From: Candidatus Thorarchaeota archaeon
GTDB lineage: Archaea; Asgardarchaeota; Thorarchaeia; Thorarchaeales; Thorarchaeaceae
DNA length: 52,540 nucleotides
Direction: 5' to 3'
Assembly: GCA_004524595.1 (NCBI GenBank)
Contig: SDOA01000013.1
Location: 1 to 52,540 of the forward strand
Shown here: positions 15,154 to 23,496 of the stretch, one piece after another
Layout: the number at the start of each line of letters is the position of its first letter
Numbering within the stretch: position 1 is the first letter of the stretch
Program-made: the position numbers and the translations under genes
The notes under the pieces: model-generated
Database searches by the model: none
What the model saw: the letters and a program-made list of their open reading frames with translations, nothing else
What the model was told of the DNA's origin: nothing

Positions 15154-16158
15154 ATGTCCACTTTGAGTGTGAAAAAAGTCGGTAGTGGCTTTTTTATCCA
15201 ATACGGAGATGTCCAATTAGCGCTAGATACGGGCATTAAGGGAGTAACTACTCTCCTATCACACTCGCATTCTGACCATATTAGTGGAATAACAAATGCG
15301 GATCATATCATTGCAACAAGAGCTACCTTTGAAACCTGGAATGCGAGAAGTAACAATTCATTCAGCAATACCACTGAAATCAGGATTGGGGATATGTTTG
15401 GTCAGATTGGTGTAAACATCACAGCTATGAATGCAGGCCATGTTTTAGGCTCAACGATGTTCCTGTTGGAATTCAATGATGACCTGAGAGTGCTATATAC
15501 AGGGGATTTTAACAATGTGGACAGTCTCGTACACACCGCAGCAAAACCTGTCGAAGCAGATGTCCTTATCACTGAAGCAACCTATGGAAAACCAGAGTGG
15601 ATCTTTCCAGAGAGAAAAGGAGTGTATCACAATATCTTAGAAACTGCCGAAGCAATAATAGATAGCGGAAGAATCCCTGTATTTAAGGCATACTCGCTTG
15701 GGAAATCACAAGAGGCAATAGCAATTCTGCAGAGTGGAGGATTTCATGTAATTTCGGGAAATTCCAGTATTGATAATGTCTGTTTTGTCTACAAAAAGCA
15801 CGGAGTTGACCTAAGGCACCATTCCTTACGTTCTTATGAGATTGAGGACATGATAAAATCAGGGGCTGTTGTTGTCAGCTCATCAATTCGTCACACAATC
15901 CAAAACTTGGAAAGAATTCTCAATCAGAGAATAGCTAACTATTTTGAAAAACAAATGGAATTGTTTAGCCTCTCGGGTTGGACACTCGGAAAATTCAGAG
16001 AGAGAGGTTTTCCACTTAGTGCACATACCGATTTCAATGGACTAATAGCTTTTGCGAAAGCAGTAAATCCAAGAGTAGCGTATATTTTCACGAGTAATGC
16101 CAGAGACTTCTCAACACATCTCTCAGAAGAGGGAATCAACGCGGTTCCATTAGAGTAG
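15154..16158 (+). CDS. COG1236-type metallo-beta-lactamase exonuclease (beta-CASP-like)
   Basis: 334 residues. The metallo-beta-lactamase motif HSHSDH is near residues 37-42, NAGHVLGS near 93 and LYTGDFN near 118. Then LITEATYGKPEW and PVFKAYSLGKSQEAIAIL correspond to the ES-TYG and AFxxGRxQE beta-CASP-like motifs, and PLSAHTDFNGLI to the SGHAD motif. Length and motif order match the COG1236 proteins annotated as mRNA 3'-end processing factor or ligase-associated DNA exonuclease. It should hydrolyse phosphodiester bonds with two metal ions. No DNA ligase is adjacent here, so DNA versus RNA substrate is open. Confidence 0.82.
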   Translation: MSTLSVKKVGSGFFIQYGDVQLALDTGIKGVTTLLSHSHSDHISGITNADHIIATRATFETWNARSNNSFSNTTEIRIGDMFGQIGVNITAMNAGHVLGSTMFLLEFNDDLRVLYTGDFNNVDSLVHTAAKPVEADVLITEATYGKPEWIFPERKGVYHNILETAEAIIDSGRIPVFKAYSLGKSQEAIAILQSGGFHVISGNSSIDNVCFVYKKHGVDLRHHSLRSYEIEDMIKSGAVVVSSSIRHTIQNLERILNQRIANYFEKQMELFSLSGWTLGKFRERGFPLSAHTDFNGLIAFAKAVNPRVAYIFTSNARDFSTHLSEEGINAVPLE

Positions 16159-16167
16159 GTGATACTC

Positions 16168-16722
16168 GTGGATGATGATATGTCAGACATGGTTGAACCA
16201 ATACATGCAGAGTCTTTCTTTTCTGTTTCACAGACGGGAGAGATTCATGAGAGGCTGAATTTTGAATATTTAGACTTGAGTAATTATTATAGAAAGGTAA
16301 TTAGAGATGAGAATCTCCTCACACAGGAAGTTGAAAAACTTGCTAGTAACATGCAATTCTTCTTAGATAAAGAGAGGGTTGAGATCAATAACGAACGTGT
16401 AAGGTCTCAAGTCGACTATTGTGATATCTACCTCAAGGGAGATTCAGAAGTCGTTTCAATTGTGTATCTTATCGACTTTGCTGGAAGGTTTAGAAAGGGG
16501 GAGAATATAATAGAAACCTGGTTAGAAGAGGAAATTGCACCTTATGATTTTGAGATTATTTGGAGATTCCCAATTGGTACAAAGATTGTGGAAGTGGAAA
16601 CGAATCTAGAATTTGAAATCTATGATGATATCATCAGTCTCTGGGCAATAGAAGGAGATGATGTTGGAGGATACGAAAAATTAGTATTTGAAATCCCTAA
16701 ATTGATTCTTGATATTAGGTGA
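16168..16722 (+). CDS. Hypothetical acidic protein downstream of the MBL exonuclease
   Basis: About 184 residues from the GTG at 16168, which has AGGTGA five bases upstream overlapping the previous stop; a GTG at 16159 is less well placed. The protein is acidic, with a helical N-terminal half (LSNYYRKVIRDENLLTQEVEKLASNMQFFL) and a beta-rich C-terminal half (YCDIYLKGDSEVVSIVYLIDF, then EIIWRFPIGTKIVEVETNLEF). No family is recognised. The tight spacing to the exonuclease and to the DUF131 gene indicates a three-gene operon. Confidence 0.65.
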   Translation: MDDDMSDMVEPIHAESFFSVSQTGEIHERLNFEYLDLSNYYRKVIRDENLLTQEVEKLASNMQFFLDKERVEINNERVRSQVDYCDIYLKGDSEVVSIVYLIDFAGRFRKGENIIETWLEEEIAPYDFEIIWRFPIGTKIVEVETNLEFEIYDDIISLWAIEGDDVGGYEKLVFEIPKLILDIR

Positions 16723-16728
16723 ATCGAA

Positions 16729-16980
16729 ATGCAGTTGATAGGATTGTTGCAGTTACTTGGATGGATGTCACTATTTGTTGGAATTATCATTCTATGTCTT
16801 GTTTTTGCTAGAGATATGAGCACATCTGATAGTGGAGGATATGAAACAAAAACAGAAAACAAGGGCGTTGTTCTCCTCGGCCCAATCCCTATCGTCTGGG
16901 GTTATGGAAAGAAAGGATGGATTGTTGCTGGAGTTATTGGGATTACTATTTTCATCATAATGCTCTTAGTTACCAATTAG
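16729..16980 (+). CDS. DUF131 (TIGR00304) archaeal small membrane protein
   Basis: 83 residues with two transmembrane helices at about 3-26 and 61-80 and, between them, the family signature KGVVLLGPIPIVWG. This matches the archaeal DUF131 family of unknown function. It follows the preceding gene after six bases and overlaps the convergent zinc-ribbon gene by four bases at their stops. Confidence 0.8.
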   Translation: MQLIGLLQLLGWMSLFVGIIILCLVFARDMSTSDSGGYETKTENKGVVLLGPIPIVWGYGKKGWIVAGVIGITIFIIMLLVTN

Positions 16981-17234
16981 CCGCTCCAACCACACTCAGG
17001 ACAGAATTTACTTCCGACCAATGTTCGCACTACTTTTCCGTTCATAATACACTCAGGACAAATATTCAGTGATTTATTACAAGTAGGGCAAATGGTTCTT
17101 TTATTGAGGTCGCGAATACACCAGATAGTTCCACATGCTTGGCATTTGATAGCATGGTCAAGACAGTATTCATTTCGACAGTGGTCACATTTGATCTTTG
17201 CTTTTTCACGACAGACCGTGCATGTTCTGACCAT
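16977..17234 (-). CDS. Multi-zinc-ribbon protein
   Basis: 85 residues from the ATG at 17234. An in-frame start at 17270 would add 12 unconserved residues. The protein is almost entirely zinc knuckles: CTVC, CDHC, CxxH, CQAC, CPTC, CPEC and CPEC pairs with H in the second, suggesting three or four bound zincs. Such proteins usually mediate protein-protein or nucleic-acid contacts. No specific family is assigned. Its end overlaps the stop of the DUF131 gene. Confidence 0.7.
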   Translation of the reverse strand: MVRTCTVCREKAKIKCDHCRNEYCLDHAIKCQACGTIWCIRDLNKRTICPTCNKSLNICPECIMNGKVVRTLVGSKFCPECGWSG

Positions 17235-17345
17235 ATTCAACCCTCGTATTAGTGCCGTAAGCATCTCCAAATAAGTCTAATCCCATGTATGTTAGTAATA
17301 CACAAGCCATACCAAGTCTCATAGACTATTGAGATACTGAAAATA

Positions 17346-17609
17346 ATGGAGAGATCTCAAGTGAATTTCATGTGTATGAGTTGTGGAAAGACCTCAACAG
17401 ACATTGACATGGTCCTTCAGGGACAATGTAGCTGTGGATGTACTCATTTTCATCTTGTTTCAGAAGACCGTTCTGAGTTGCCTCCAGCACTGAATAGTAA
17501 AGAAACTATTCGAAGAGACCTCCATAGATGGATTGATTTGAATTTGGATTCAATGCCACCTGAGCTTGTTGGCAATATTAGAGTTCTTTTCGAGATTGAT
17601 AAAGAGTGA
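17346..17609 (+). CDS. COG3364/DUF2072-like zinc-ribbon protein
   Basis: 87 residues. The N-terminal ribbon has CMSCGKTSTDIDMVLQGQCSCGCTHFHLV, resembling the archaeal zinc-ribbon family DUF2072 with its CxxCG-(x)n-GCxxCG pattern. The C-terminal 45 residues are helical (IRRDLHRWIDLNLDSM). It ends one base before the stop of the convergent COG1202 helicase. Function unknown. Confidence 0.65.
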   Translation: MERSQVNFMCMSCGKTSTDIDMVLQGQCSCGCTHFHLVSEDRSELPPALNSKETIRRDLHRWIDLNLDSMPPELVGNIRVLFEIDKE

Positions 17610-17610
17610 A

Positions 17611-20244
17611 TTATTTGGCTGTTGTATCATTGGACTCTACATTATCAAGAGGACGTTCTATTCGTGCAATTTGGCTATCAATTTCAACACTCAGATCTGT
17701 TTTCCCAGCCACATTAGCAATTCTCTGAACAGCTTTCAGACTATGAATCAAGGAGTCCAACCAGGAAAAGATATCACCTGGGTATGCCCACAGCTCAAAT
17801 AGATCGTGGAGCCGCGCTGCAAGACCAGATGGATTCAACCCTGTCTTTCTATGTTCAATCAACCAACGGCCCAATTTTATCTTAGCATGGTCACATTCTG
17901 GGAAATCTCTACAACCACAATTAAAGAAGGTGGTTGTCCATTTGCCAAACACCTCGAACACCCACTGTGGTAATCGGCCAGCTCCACTCTGTGGTTTGCT
18001 CAAATCACTAATCTCCGTGAAAACACCTGATAACAATCTTGTGGGCATATGAGTACGATATGCGGCATTAATCTCCTCCTGTAATTTATTACTCAGATAC
18101 ACATTCTCAAAAGGTTCAAGCATTATGGCTATATCGAGCACATCATAGGACGAGGTCAATTTCATGACTTCAAGACCCATACTTGGAGCTAAGAAAGAGA
18201 GAGATGTGGCTCGACCAAGTTCAGTGGGATGGGCGCCTCCCTCCTTGACACGTATCATATACGTCTTCACAAGATGTTTTAGCGCTTCAGAAGGAGGGAT
18301 TGACATTGAGAGCATCCTTAGATATGTTCTTGCAACTGCCTTAAGGTCGACTAGACCCGTTGAACATATTGTAGCTAATAGTTGTTCAGCACTTGTTTCT
18401 TTATCTGCAAATGGTTCTACATCTTCAATTACACCATTCAATAGACGTACTGCAATCTCATCCTCATAACCGTCTTGACCACTATGATATTTTTTCTCAG
18501 GTTCGACAAGCATATAGACTCGTCCACGGTCGTGTTTACCAAGTCTACCAGCACGACCCAACATCTGTTCAAACTCAGCAGTAGATAACCAATCAGCACC
18601 CATGGCAAGTGACTCGAAGATCACTTGAGATGCAGGCAAATCTACTCCAGCACCAAGAGCTGCAGTCGTAACAACACAAGCATAGCGTTGCTTCTCATAA
18701 GAGGCCTCGATACTCCTTCTTTTCATATATGAGAGACCTCCGTGATACACGGCACAAGACACACCATGTTCTCTTAACCAATCACTTAAGGCATGTGCAC
18801 GTCGTCGCGAATATGTAAACACAATGGACTGGCCCTTATTCCCATAGCTACTGACATGTCGGAATTCTTCGTTAACCAAGCGACGAATAATGTTCCTCTT
18901 TTCCTCATCGCTGCGAGCAAAGACAAGATGACGCTCAAGTGGCACTGGTCGCCCTTCATATTCAACTAATTTGAATCCCAATTCTTTGGCAAGATTTTCA
19001 GGGGATCCAACTGTAGCAGATAGAGCAATGTATTGTGCAGAAGGATAATGAAATCTCATTCTGGTAAGAATTCCATCCAATTCAGGTCCTCTTTCAGGGT
19101 CTGCAAGATTCTGAATCTCATCAATGATAACAGTCCCCACCTCACCTAGATCTGAGAGATTTCCAGACCTGAAGATTAGATCAAGAGCCTCATAAGTAGC
19201 ACAGATGATGTCTGCTTTTGAGATGTCAGTATCTACAATTGGTTTACCCTCTTTTCCAACATCAAGTCTGGACATTCCGACCTTAATACCTGTTCTAAGT
19301 TCTAATACACGATAGCGCTTTCTGAATTGAGTATATTTTTCATTTGTCAACGCAACAAGAGGGGACAGGTATATCATTTTTTTACCATTCATTGCCTTTG
19401 GGATTCCAGCAAGCTCGCCGAGCAAAGTCTTACCTGATGATGTAGATGATACTACTAACAGATTTTCATCCTTAAACAGACCAGTTTCAATGGTCTTCAC
19501 TTGGATGGGCAAAAGTGCCTCCAGACCACTCTCCAAGAGTATGTTCTTAAAATTCCCTGGAATCGGTAGATCTTGAATGTCTTTCTTTTTGAAATGTTCA
19601 GGTGCTGCAATTGTGTCAATAAGTGTCAAATCCGGTTCCTTTGTTGGATCAAATCCAGGAGTGAGCATCTCGATTATGCGAGGAACAGATTTGACCCGAG
19701 AGACCTGACGTTCAATTTGATTCATCATTGCTCTTGACATCTTAATACCAAGTGTTCGTAACTCGGTCTTTAGATCTGCTTGCCCACAGGATAGGCAGGT
19801 CACTTGGTTTGCTGTGAGTTTCACAGCGTTCCGTTTTGTGAGGATGGTGAGCCTATCATCTCGAAGACAATGTTGGCATGTATGTACAACCCTAGATTCT
19901 GGCGTTTCCAACCTCTTTAGAAGGTCTTTTAGATCATCGATGTAATCTGGTGTCTGTTCAATCGGTATTATGATGCCCTTTGCCCTTCTCAGAACATCAT
20001 GCGCTTCTTTTTGTTGATAATATACAGGTTTATTGTATTTCGCAAACCAGAACCGTTTAATCTCTAACAATCCCGATTCTCTATGACCAAACTCAATCAT
20101 TCCACCAAGTGTTGAGCGCTGACGATCTCTTAATACATCTGAGAAGATATCAATCCTAGCTGAGAGCTCTTGTTTTGTCTTTCTCAATACAATTACATAG
20201 GATTTTGATAGACGCTTCTGAATATCTGCATCAGCTACTTCCAA
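17611..20244 (-). CDS. COG1202-type archaeal Ski2-like SF2 helicase
   Basis: 877 residues. An archaeal N-terminal domain (about 1-200, DUF5814-like) carries a zinc cluster, TCQHC near 122 and TCLSCGQ near 152. The helicase core follows: Q-motif-like LLPIQVKTIETG near 245, motif I SSTSSGKT near 266, motif II DEIQ near 375, motif III SAT near 408, motif V-VI TTAALGAGVDLPA and QMLGRAGRLGKHDRG near 561. A C-terminal region ends with another cysteine cluster (CGCRDFPECDH near 790). The order matches archaea-specific Ski2-family helicases of COG1202, whose cellular role is not established. It is the last gene of a three-gene operon. Confidence 0.9.
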   Translation of the reverse strand: MEVADADIQKRLSKSYVIVLRKTKQELSARIDIFSDVLRDRQRSTLGGMIEFGHRESGLLEIKRFWFAKYNKPVYYQQKEAHDVLRRAKGIIIPIEQTPDYIDDLKDLLKRLETPESRVVHTCQHCLRDDRLTILTKRNAVKLTANQVTCLSCGQADLKTELRTLGIKMSRAMMNQIERQVSRVKSVPRIIEMLTPGFDPTKEPDLTLIDTIAAPEHFKKKDIQDLPIPGNFKNILLESGLEALLPIQVKTIETGLFKDENLLVVSSTSSGKTLLGELAGIPKAMNGKKMIYLSPLVALTNEKYTQFRKRYRVLELRTGIKVGMSRLDVGKEGKPIVDTDISKADIICATYEALDLIFRSGNLSDLGEVGTVIIDEIQNLADPERGPELDGILTRMRFHYPSAQYIALSATVGSPENLAKELGFKLVEYEGRPVPLERHLVFARSDEEKRNIIRRLVNEEFRHVSSYGNKGQSIVFTYSRRRAHALSDWLREHGVSCAVYHGGLSYMKRRSIEASYEKQRYACVVTTAALGAGVDLPASQVIFESLAMGADWLSTAEFEQMLGRAGRLGKHDRGRVYMLVEPEKKYHSGQDGYEDEIAVRLLNGVIEDVEPFADKETSAEQLLATICSTGLVDLKAVARTYLRMLSMSIPPSEALKHLVKTYMIRVKEGGAHPTELGRATSLSFLAPSMGLEVMKLTSSYDVLDIAIMLEPFENVYLSNKLQEEINAAYRTHMPTRLLSGVFTEISDLSKPQSGAGRLPQWVFEVFGKWTTTFFNCGCRDFPECDHAKIKLGRWLIEHRKTGLNPSGLAARLHDLFELWAYPGDIFSWLDSLIHSLKAVQRIANVAGKTDLSVEIDSQIARIERPLDNVESNDTTAK

Positions 20245-20295
20245 CGAGCTACCTCATAGAAAAAAAATCGTATCAGTACAAGACACTTGCGGTCG

Positions 20296-21069
20296 TCACA
20301 ACTCGAATATGAATTTCTCCTGCTCATTCTGAAGGATGTCTAGAACCCGATCATATTCGGAACCAATGGCTTCCATCCCAGTCCTTGAATCCATACCTGC
20401 CTTCTCAACAATCATCCAATCCATCATAATTTCAATATCTGAGAAACTAGTGAATTTGTAGAAGGGCATAGCTAATACTTTTGATTTTTCGATTCTCTGC
20501 AGTTTCAACTTTGGAAAATTCTTAGCAAATGGTCTATAAAGTGCCCCACTCGTTCCACCAAGAATGAATTTAGCTCTCTGCATTCCAGAAACATAAGATA
20601 CATTGATTCTTTTGAAAATCTCTTCATAATGCACAGTCTGTGGTATATTAGCTTCAATCTTTACCTTGGCAAGTGCGTCTCCAGCTAATACGTTCCCCCT
20701 TTCTAAAACAAGATTGCGTATTAGTGTGACTATCTCTTCCTGTTTCTTTGTCCCAAGTGGATCAATCACTTCTGGATTTACAATATCAACTTGGGGTAGA
20801 GGTTCATCAAAACGAAGTAGTGTTGGGTCAAACATAAGACATGAGATGTATTCTAAGACATCAATCTGAATATTGTCTTTTTTAGCTATGCCTTTAAAAA
20901 TGCCAGGACCAATCAGAATTGAATAGACTTCACTATTACGTATAATTGACCATAATTGAGATGACAGAATGAGTGTCTTTCCTATCAGATCTGCTCCTTT
21001 AAAAGCTCCTACTGCGAAATCATAGGATTCAATATCAATCAACCAATAAACTGGAGTCTGTTTCATCAT
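20296..21069 (-). CDS. Unknown protein in helicase operon
   Basis: 257 residues, no recognised family. The N-terminal half is alpha/beta (YWLIDIESYDFAVGAFKGADLIGKTLILSSQLWSII) and could be a degenerate nuclease or PIN-like fold, but I see no catalytic acid set I would defend. The C-terminal half is mixed helical. The gene is placed 2 bases after the upstream unknown gene and 51 bases before the COG1202 helicase, so it is cotranscribed and may act with the helicase. Confidence 0.65.
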   Translation of the reverse strand: MMKQTPVYWLIDIESYDFAVGAFKGADLIGKTLILSSQLWSIIRNSEVYSILIGPGIFKGIAKKDNIQIDVLEYISCLMFDPTLLRFDEPLPQVDIVNPEVIDPLGTKKQEEIVTLIRNLVLERGNVLAGDALAKVKIEANIPQTVHYEEIFKRINVSYVSGMQRAKFILGGTSGALYRPFAKNFPKLKLQRIEKSKVLAMPFYKFTSFSDIEIMMDWMIVEKAGMDSRTGMEAIGSEYDRVLDILQNEQEKFIFEL

Positions 21070-21071
21070 AG

Positions 21072-22256
21072 CTATGATTTCACCTCATACACTTTTGTTT
21101 CAATGAAGTCATAGACCAAAGTAATTGCAAGTGAATCACGCTCAGACACAAGTGTCTCAATTAGCTTTAAACGCGCGGTATTAATATCCTGTTCAATTGG
21201 ATAGTCTTTCAGATTAAACCGATCGCTTATTTCAAAAAAGCATTGTTCAACACATGCCATGATATCGTTACCTTGGTATTTTAACACTCGAAGGACTCGT
21301 CCTATTTTTCCTTGGAGGTATTCTTTTTGCTCATTACCTTTTCGTCTTCTTGCAAGTTTTATGTCCCGTTCAAGAAAGTCAAATGGAGATGTTAAGTCAG
21401 GTTCAGCCTTATTACCTCTTGTTGACCCAATACCAACATCGACAAATGGAGAACGATCCCCTCTCCCACTTTGAGAGCGCGGGACGAGATGAAGCAGAAA
21501 ATGCGAAAATGCTCTAAGAGTCAATTTTTCAAGCGGTTGCTCCAACTCCTGAATCAATTTGTCAATTCTTCCAATAGATGCGTCAATAGTGAAGGAGTCA
21601 GAGGCCTTGGTTAATGACTCTCTAAGAAGTCGAAAGAATGCTTGATTGCGTTTCAAAATTTGAGTGAATTTGCCATTGAGAGTGTTTCTATTCCATTTTG
21701 TAATCGCCTCTCCAAATGCTATTGCTGCATCAGCACTAGTGGATTTCACATGTTCTTTGCGCCATTCCTCAACAATCGGAGAAATGAAGGTCTCTGCAAG
21801 TTTTGTTCTTTCAGCGATTATAGATAATGCCTTTTCAACTTCTATTACATTCTTATCAACAACATCCTCCAAATTTGACAGACTTCGAGTCTGTATCTCG
21901 AGTTGACGAACAAATTTCCCATGAATGTGAGAGATCCATCTCCCCTCGACAAGTGCAAATTCCATAATATTCCCAGGCAAGTTTGGAACAGCCTCTCCGA
22001 CTGATGTTCTACGCCCCAGTTCTGTTGTGAAAAGATCAACTGCTTGTCGTAGGCTTAAGATGCCATCCATGTTGATGAGATATGCTATCATTGCAACTTC
22101 GAAAGGGCAGGAAAACTCCTCTGAAACCTTTCTTGCATCGGTATCAGGAACTCGTTTGACTCGCTCTCGTAGATTCACATAAGTATCTGCGAATTCCTGA
22201 ATTAGCCTCTGTCGGCTTTCAACTGCAAGTTTTTGAATGTCGGTCTCAGGTAACAC
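21072..22256 (-). CDS. Unknown helical protein, first gene of helicase operon
   Basis: 394 residues, GTG start with GAGGATAA upstream. It is almost wholly alpha-helical: an early segment with FEVAMIAYLINMDGILSLRQAVDLF resembles a winged-helix-like unit, the middle (LEDVVDKNVIEVEKALSIIAERTKLAETF) predicts a coiled coil, and a basic linker (about 265-300) is followed by another helical domain. There is no membrane span. No family is recognised. Position at the head of the helicase operon suggests a structural or adaptor partner. Confidence 0.65.
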   Translation of the reverse strand: MLPETDIQKLAVESRQRLIQEFADTYVNLRERVKRVPDTDARKVSEEFSCPFEVAMIAYLINMDGILSLRQAVDLFTTELGRRTSVGEAVPNLPGNIMEFALVEGRWISHIHGKFVRQLEIQTRSLSNLEDVVDKNVIEVEKALSIIAERTKLAETFISPIVEEWRKEHVKSTSADAAIAFGEAITKWNRNTLNGKFTQILKRNQAFFRLLRESLTKASDSFTIDASIGRIDKLIQELEQPLEKLTLRAFSHFLLHLVPRSQSGRGDRSPFVDVGIGSTRGNKAEPDLTSPFDFLERDIKLARRRKGNEQKEYLQGKIGRVLRVLKYQGNDIMACVEQCFFEISDRFNLKDYPIEQDINTARLKLIETLVSERDSLAITLVYDFIETKVYEVKS

Positions 22257-22385
22257 GATGGTTATCCTCTCATATGGAGTAGATATGATATCAACTAAAC
22301 TATATCATGTTCTAATGCATACGGTTGCTAAATAATGGTATTTCGTGCTTATCTCTCTAATATTTGAAAGCCTCAAGTCTTATCA

Positions 22386-22586
22386 TTAGAGCCCGAACGA
22401 TAACAAGACAAAGTGGATACCAAATCCAAGGAGAACAGCACCTAAGACAATTGCGAATACAACTTTCATTCTTGAAAAATGTCGACCATGCTCTATATGA
22501 ATAATCAGCCAGCTAATAGCAAATAGTCCAAAAAATATGAATATCACTGAAAATAGTAAGAAATAACTCTCAAGGATTTGTAGCAT
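22386..22586 (-). CDS. Small two-helix membrane protein
   Basis: 66 residues, ATG start, with helices at about 6-29 (FLLFSVIFIFFGLFAISWLII) and 41-64 (VVFAIVLGAVLLGFGIHFVLL) and a short basic loop HIEHGRHFSRMK between. No family is recognised. The composition is that of a real membrane protein rather than a shadow frame. Confidence 0.55.
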   Translation of the reverse strand: MLQILESYFLLFSVIFIFFGLFAISWLIIHIEHGRHFSRMKVVFAIVLGAVLLGFGIHFVLLSFGL

Positions 22587-22652
22587 ATTGTTCTCCTCTT
22601 TGTTTCTGTAGGGGCCGTCTTGATTGTAGATTTAAAGGTCACGGTATACAAT

Positions 22653-23423
22653 TCATGCAATGAAATCATATTCCATGAGATGACTTTCACCATCAATAAT
22701 GACTTCGCGTATCAATTTACCTTTCTTCTTTGCAAGTTTCCTTTTTTCTGCAAAAGACAACTTAGGATCATCAGGAATTTTGATATCAAATATTTCAAAA
22801 TTATTCTTGACCCAAACATCCTTACTCTTTGATCCAATCTTATCACGAACATCGGGTAGATAAGAATCTAGAATATGCTCGAAAGTTTTTGGCGTATTCC
22901 CCAGTGAACCTTTGGAGAAGACAGGATCTTTTGACCCTGAATCTTCATCCTCCTCTGCAGGTCCACCTTTAGGAAAGGATGTCTTTGTTGTGATTTTCCA
23001 AGGTTTTGAACCATCCCTAGGATTCAGGGATAGAAGATAGAATGTTGTCGGGTCATCGACGTCAAAGAGTGCCTTGATATCCGCAAGAGGTGCAGATTCA
23101 TCAACCTTAGCCTTATACACGGGAGAACCTTTTCCTTTGGATACTGTCCAGGACAATGGCATTGTTAGTTTTTCGAACTCTGTGGTTCGATCAGTATAAG
23201 TGATTATCATCCCCTTCACTTTGTGTTGACCAGGAGGAGCTCCCAACATATATGCTTCAAGGAAGTATTTCTCTTGGTCTAAATCAGCTTTAAACTTGAT
23301 TGTTGGTTTCGAAAATGTAATCCGTGCTCTTGGACCGGGATGCGATCCTATTCCGTATTTGACCAGTTTTGCGTGAACAAATTCATCAGGAGTTCCGTTT
23401 ATAATCTTGGAGACCCAACTCAC
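22653..23423 (-). CDS. Hypothetical cytoplasmic protein
   Basis: 256 residues without signal or membrane span. The first 140 residues are beta-rich (ARITFSKPTIKFKADLD, GQHKVKGMIITYTDRTTEFEKL), followed by a low-complexity acidic linker (about 160-175, PAEEDEDSGSKD) and a C-terminal basic helical segment (FAEKRKLAKKKGKLIREV). No family is recognised. It is monocistronic between small membrane and transporter genes. Confidence 0.65.
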   Translation of the reverse strand: MSWVSKIINGTPDEFVHAKLVKYGIGSHPGPRARITFSKPTIKFKADLDQEKYFLEAYMLGAPPGQHKVKGMIITYTDRTTEFEKLTMPLSWTVSKGKGSPVYKAKVDESAPLADIKALFDVDDPTTFYLLSLNPRDGSKPWKITTKTSFPKGGPAEEDEDSGSKDPVFSKGSLGNTPKTFEHILDSYLPDVRDKIGSKSKDVWVKNNFEIFDIKIPDDPKLSFAEKRKLAKKKGKLIREVIIDGESHLMEYDFIA

Positions 23424-23496
23424 TCTAATAACCTCTTACAGCATCCTATGGTTCACTGATTTAAACTCTTCGTGAAATAGACACTTGTACTAATTG

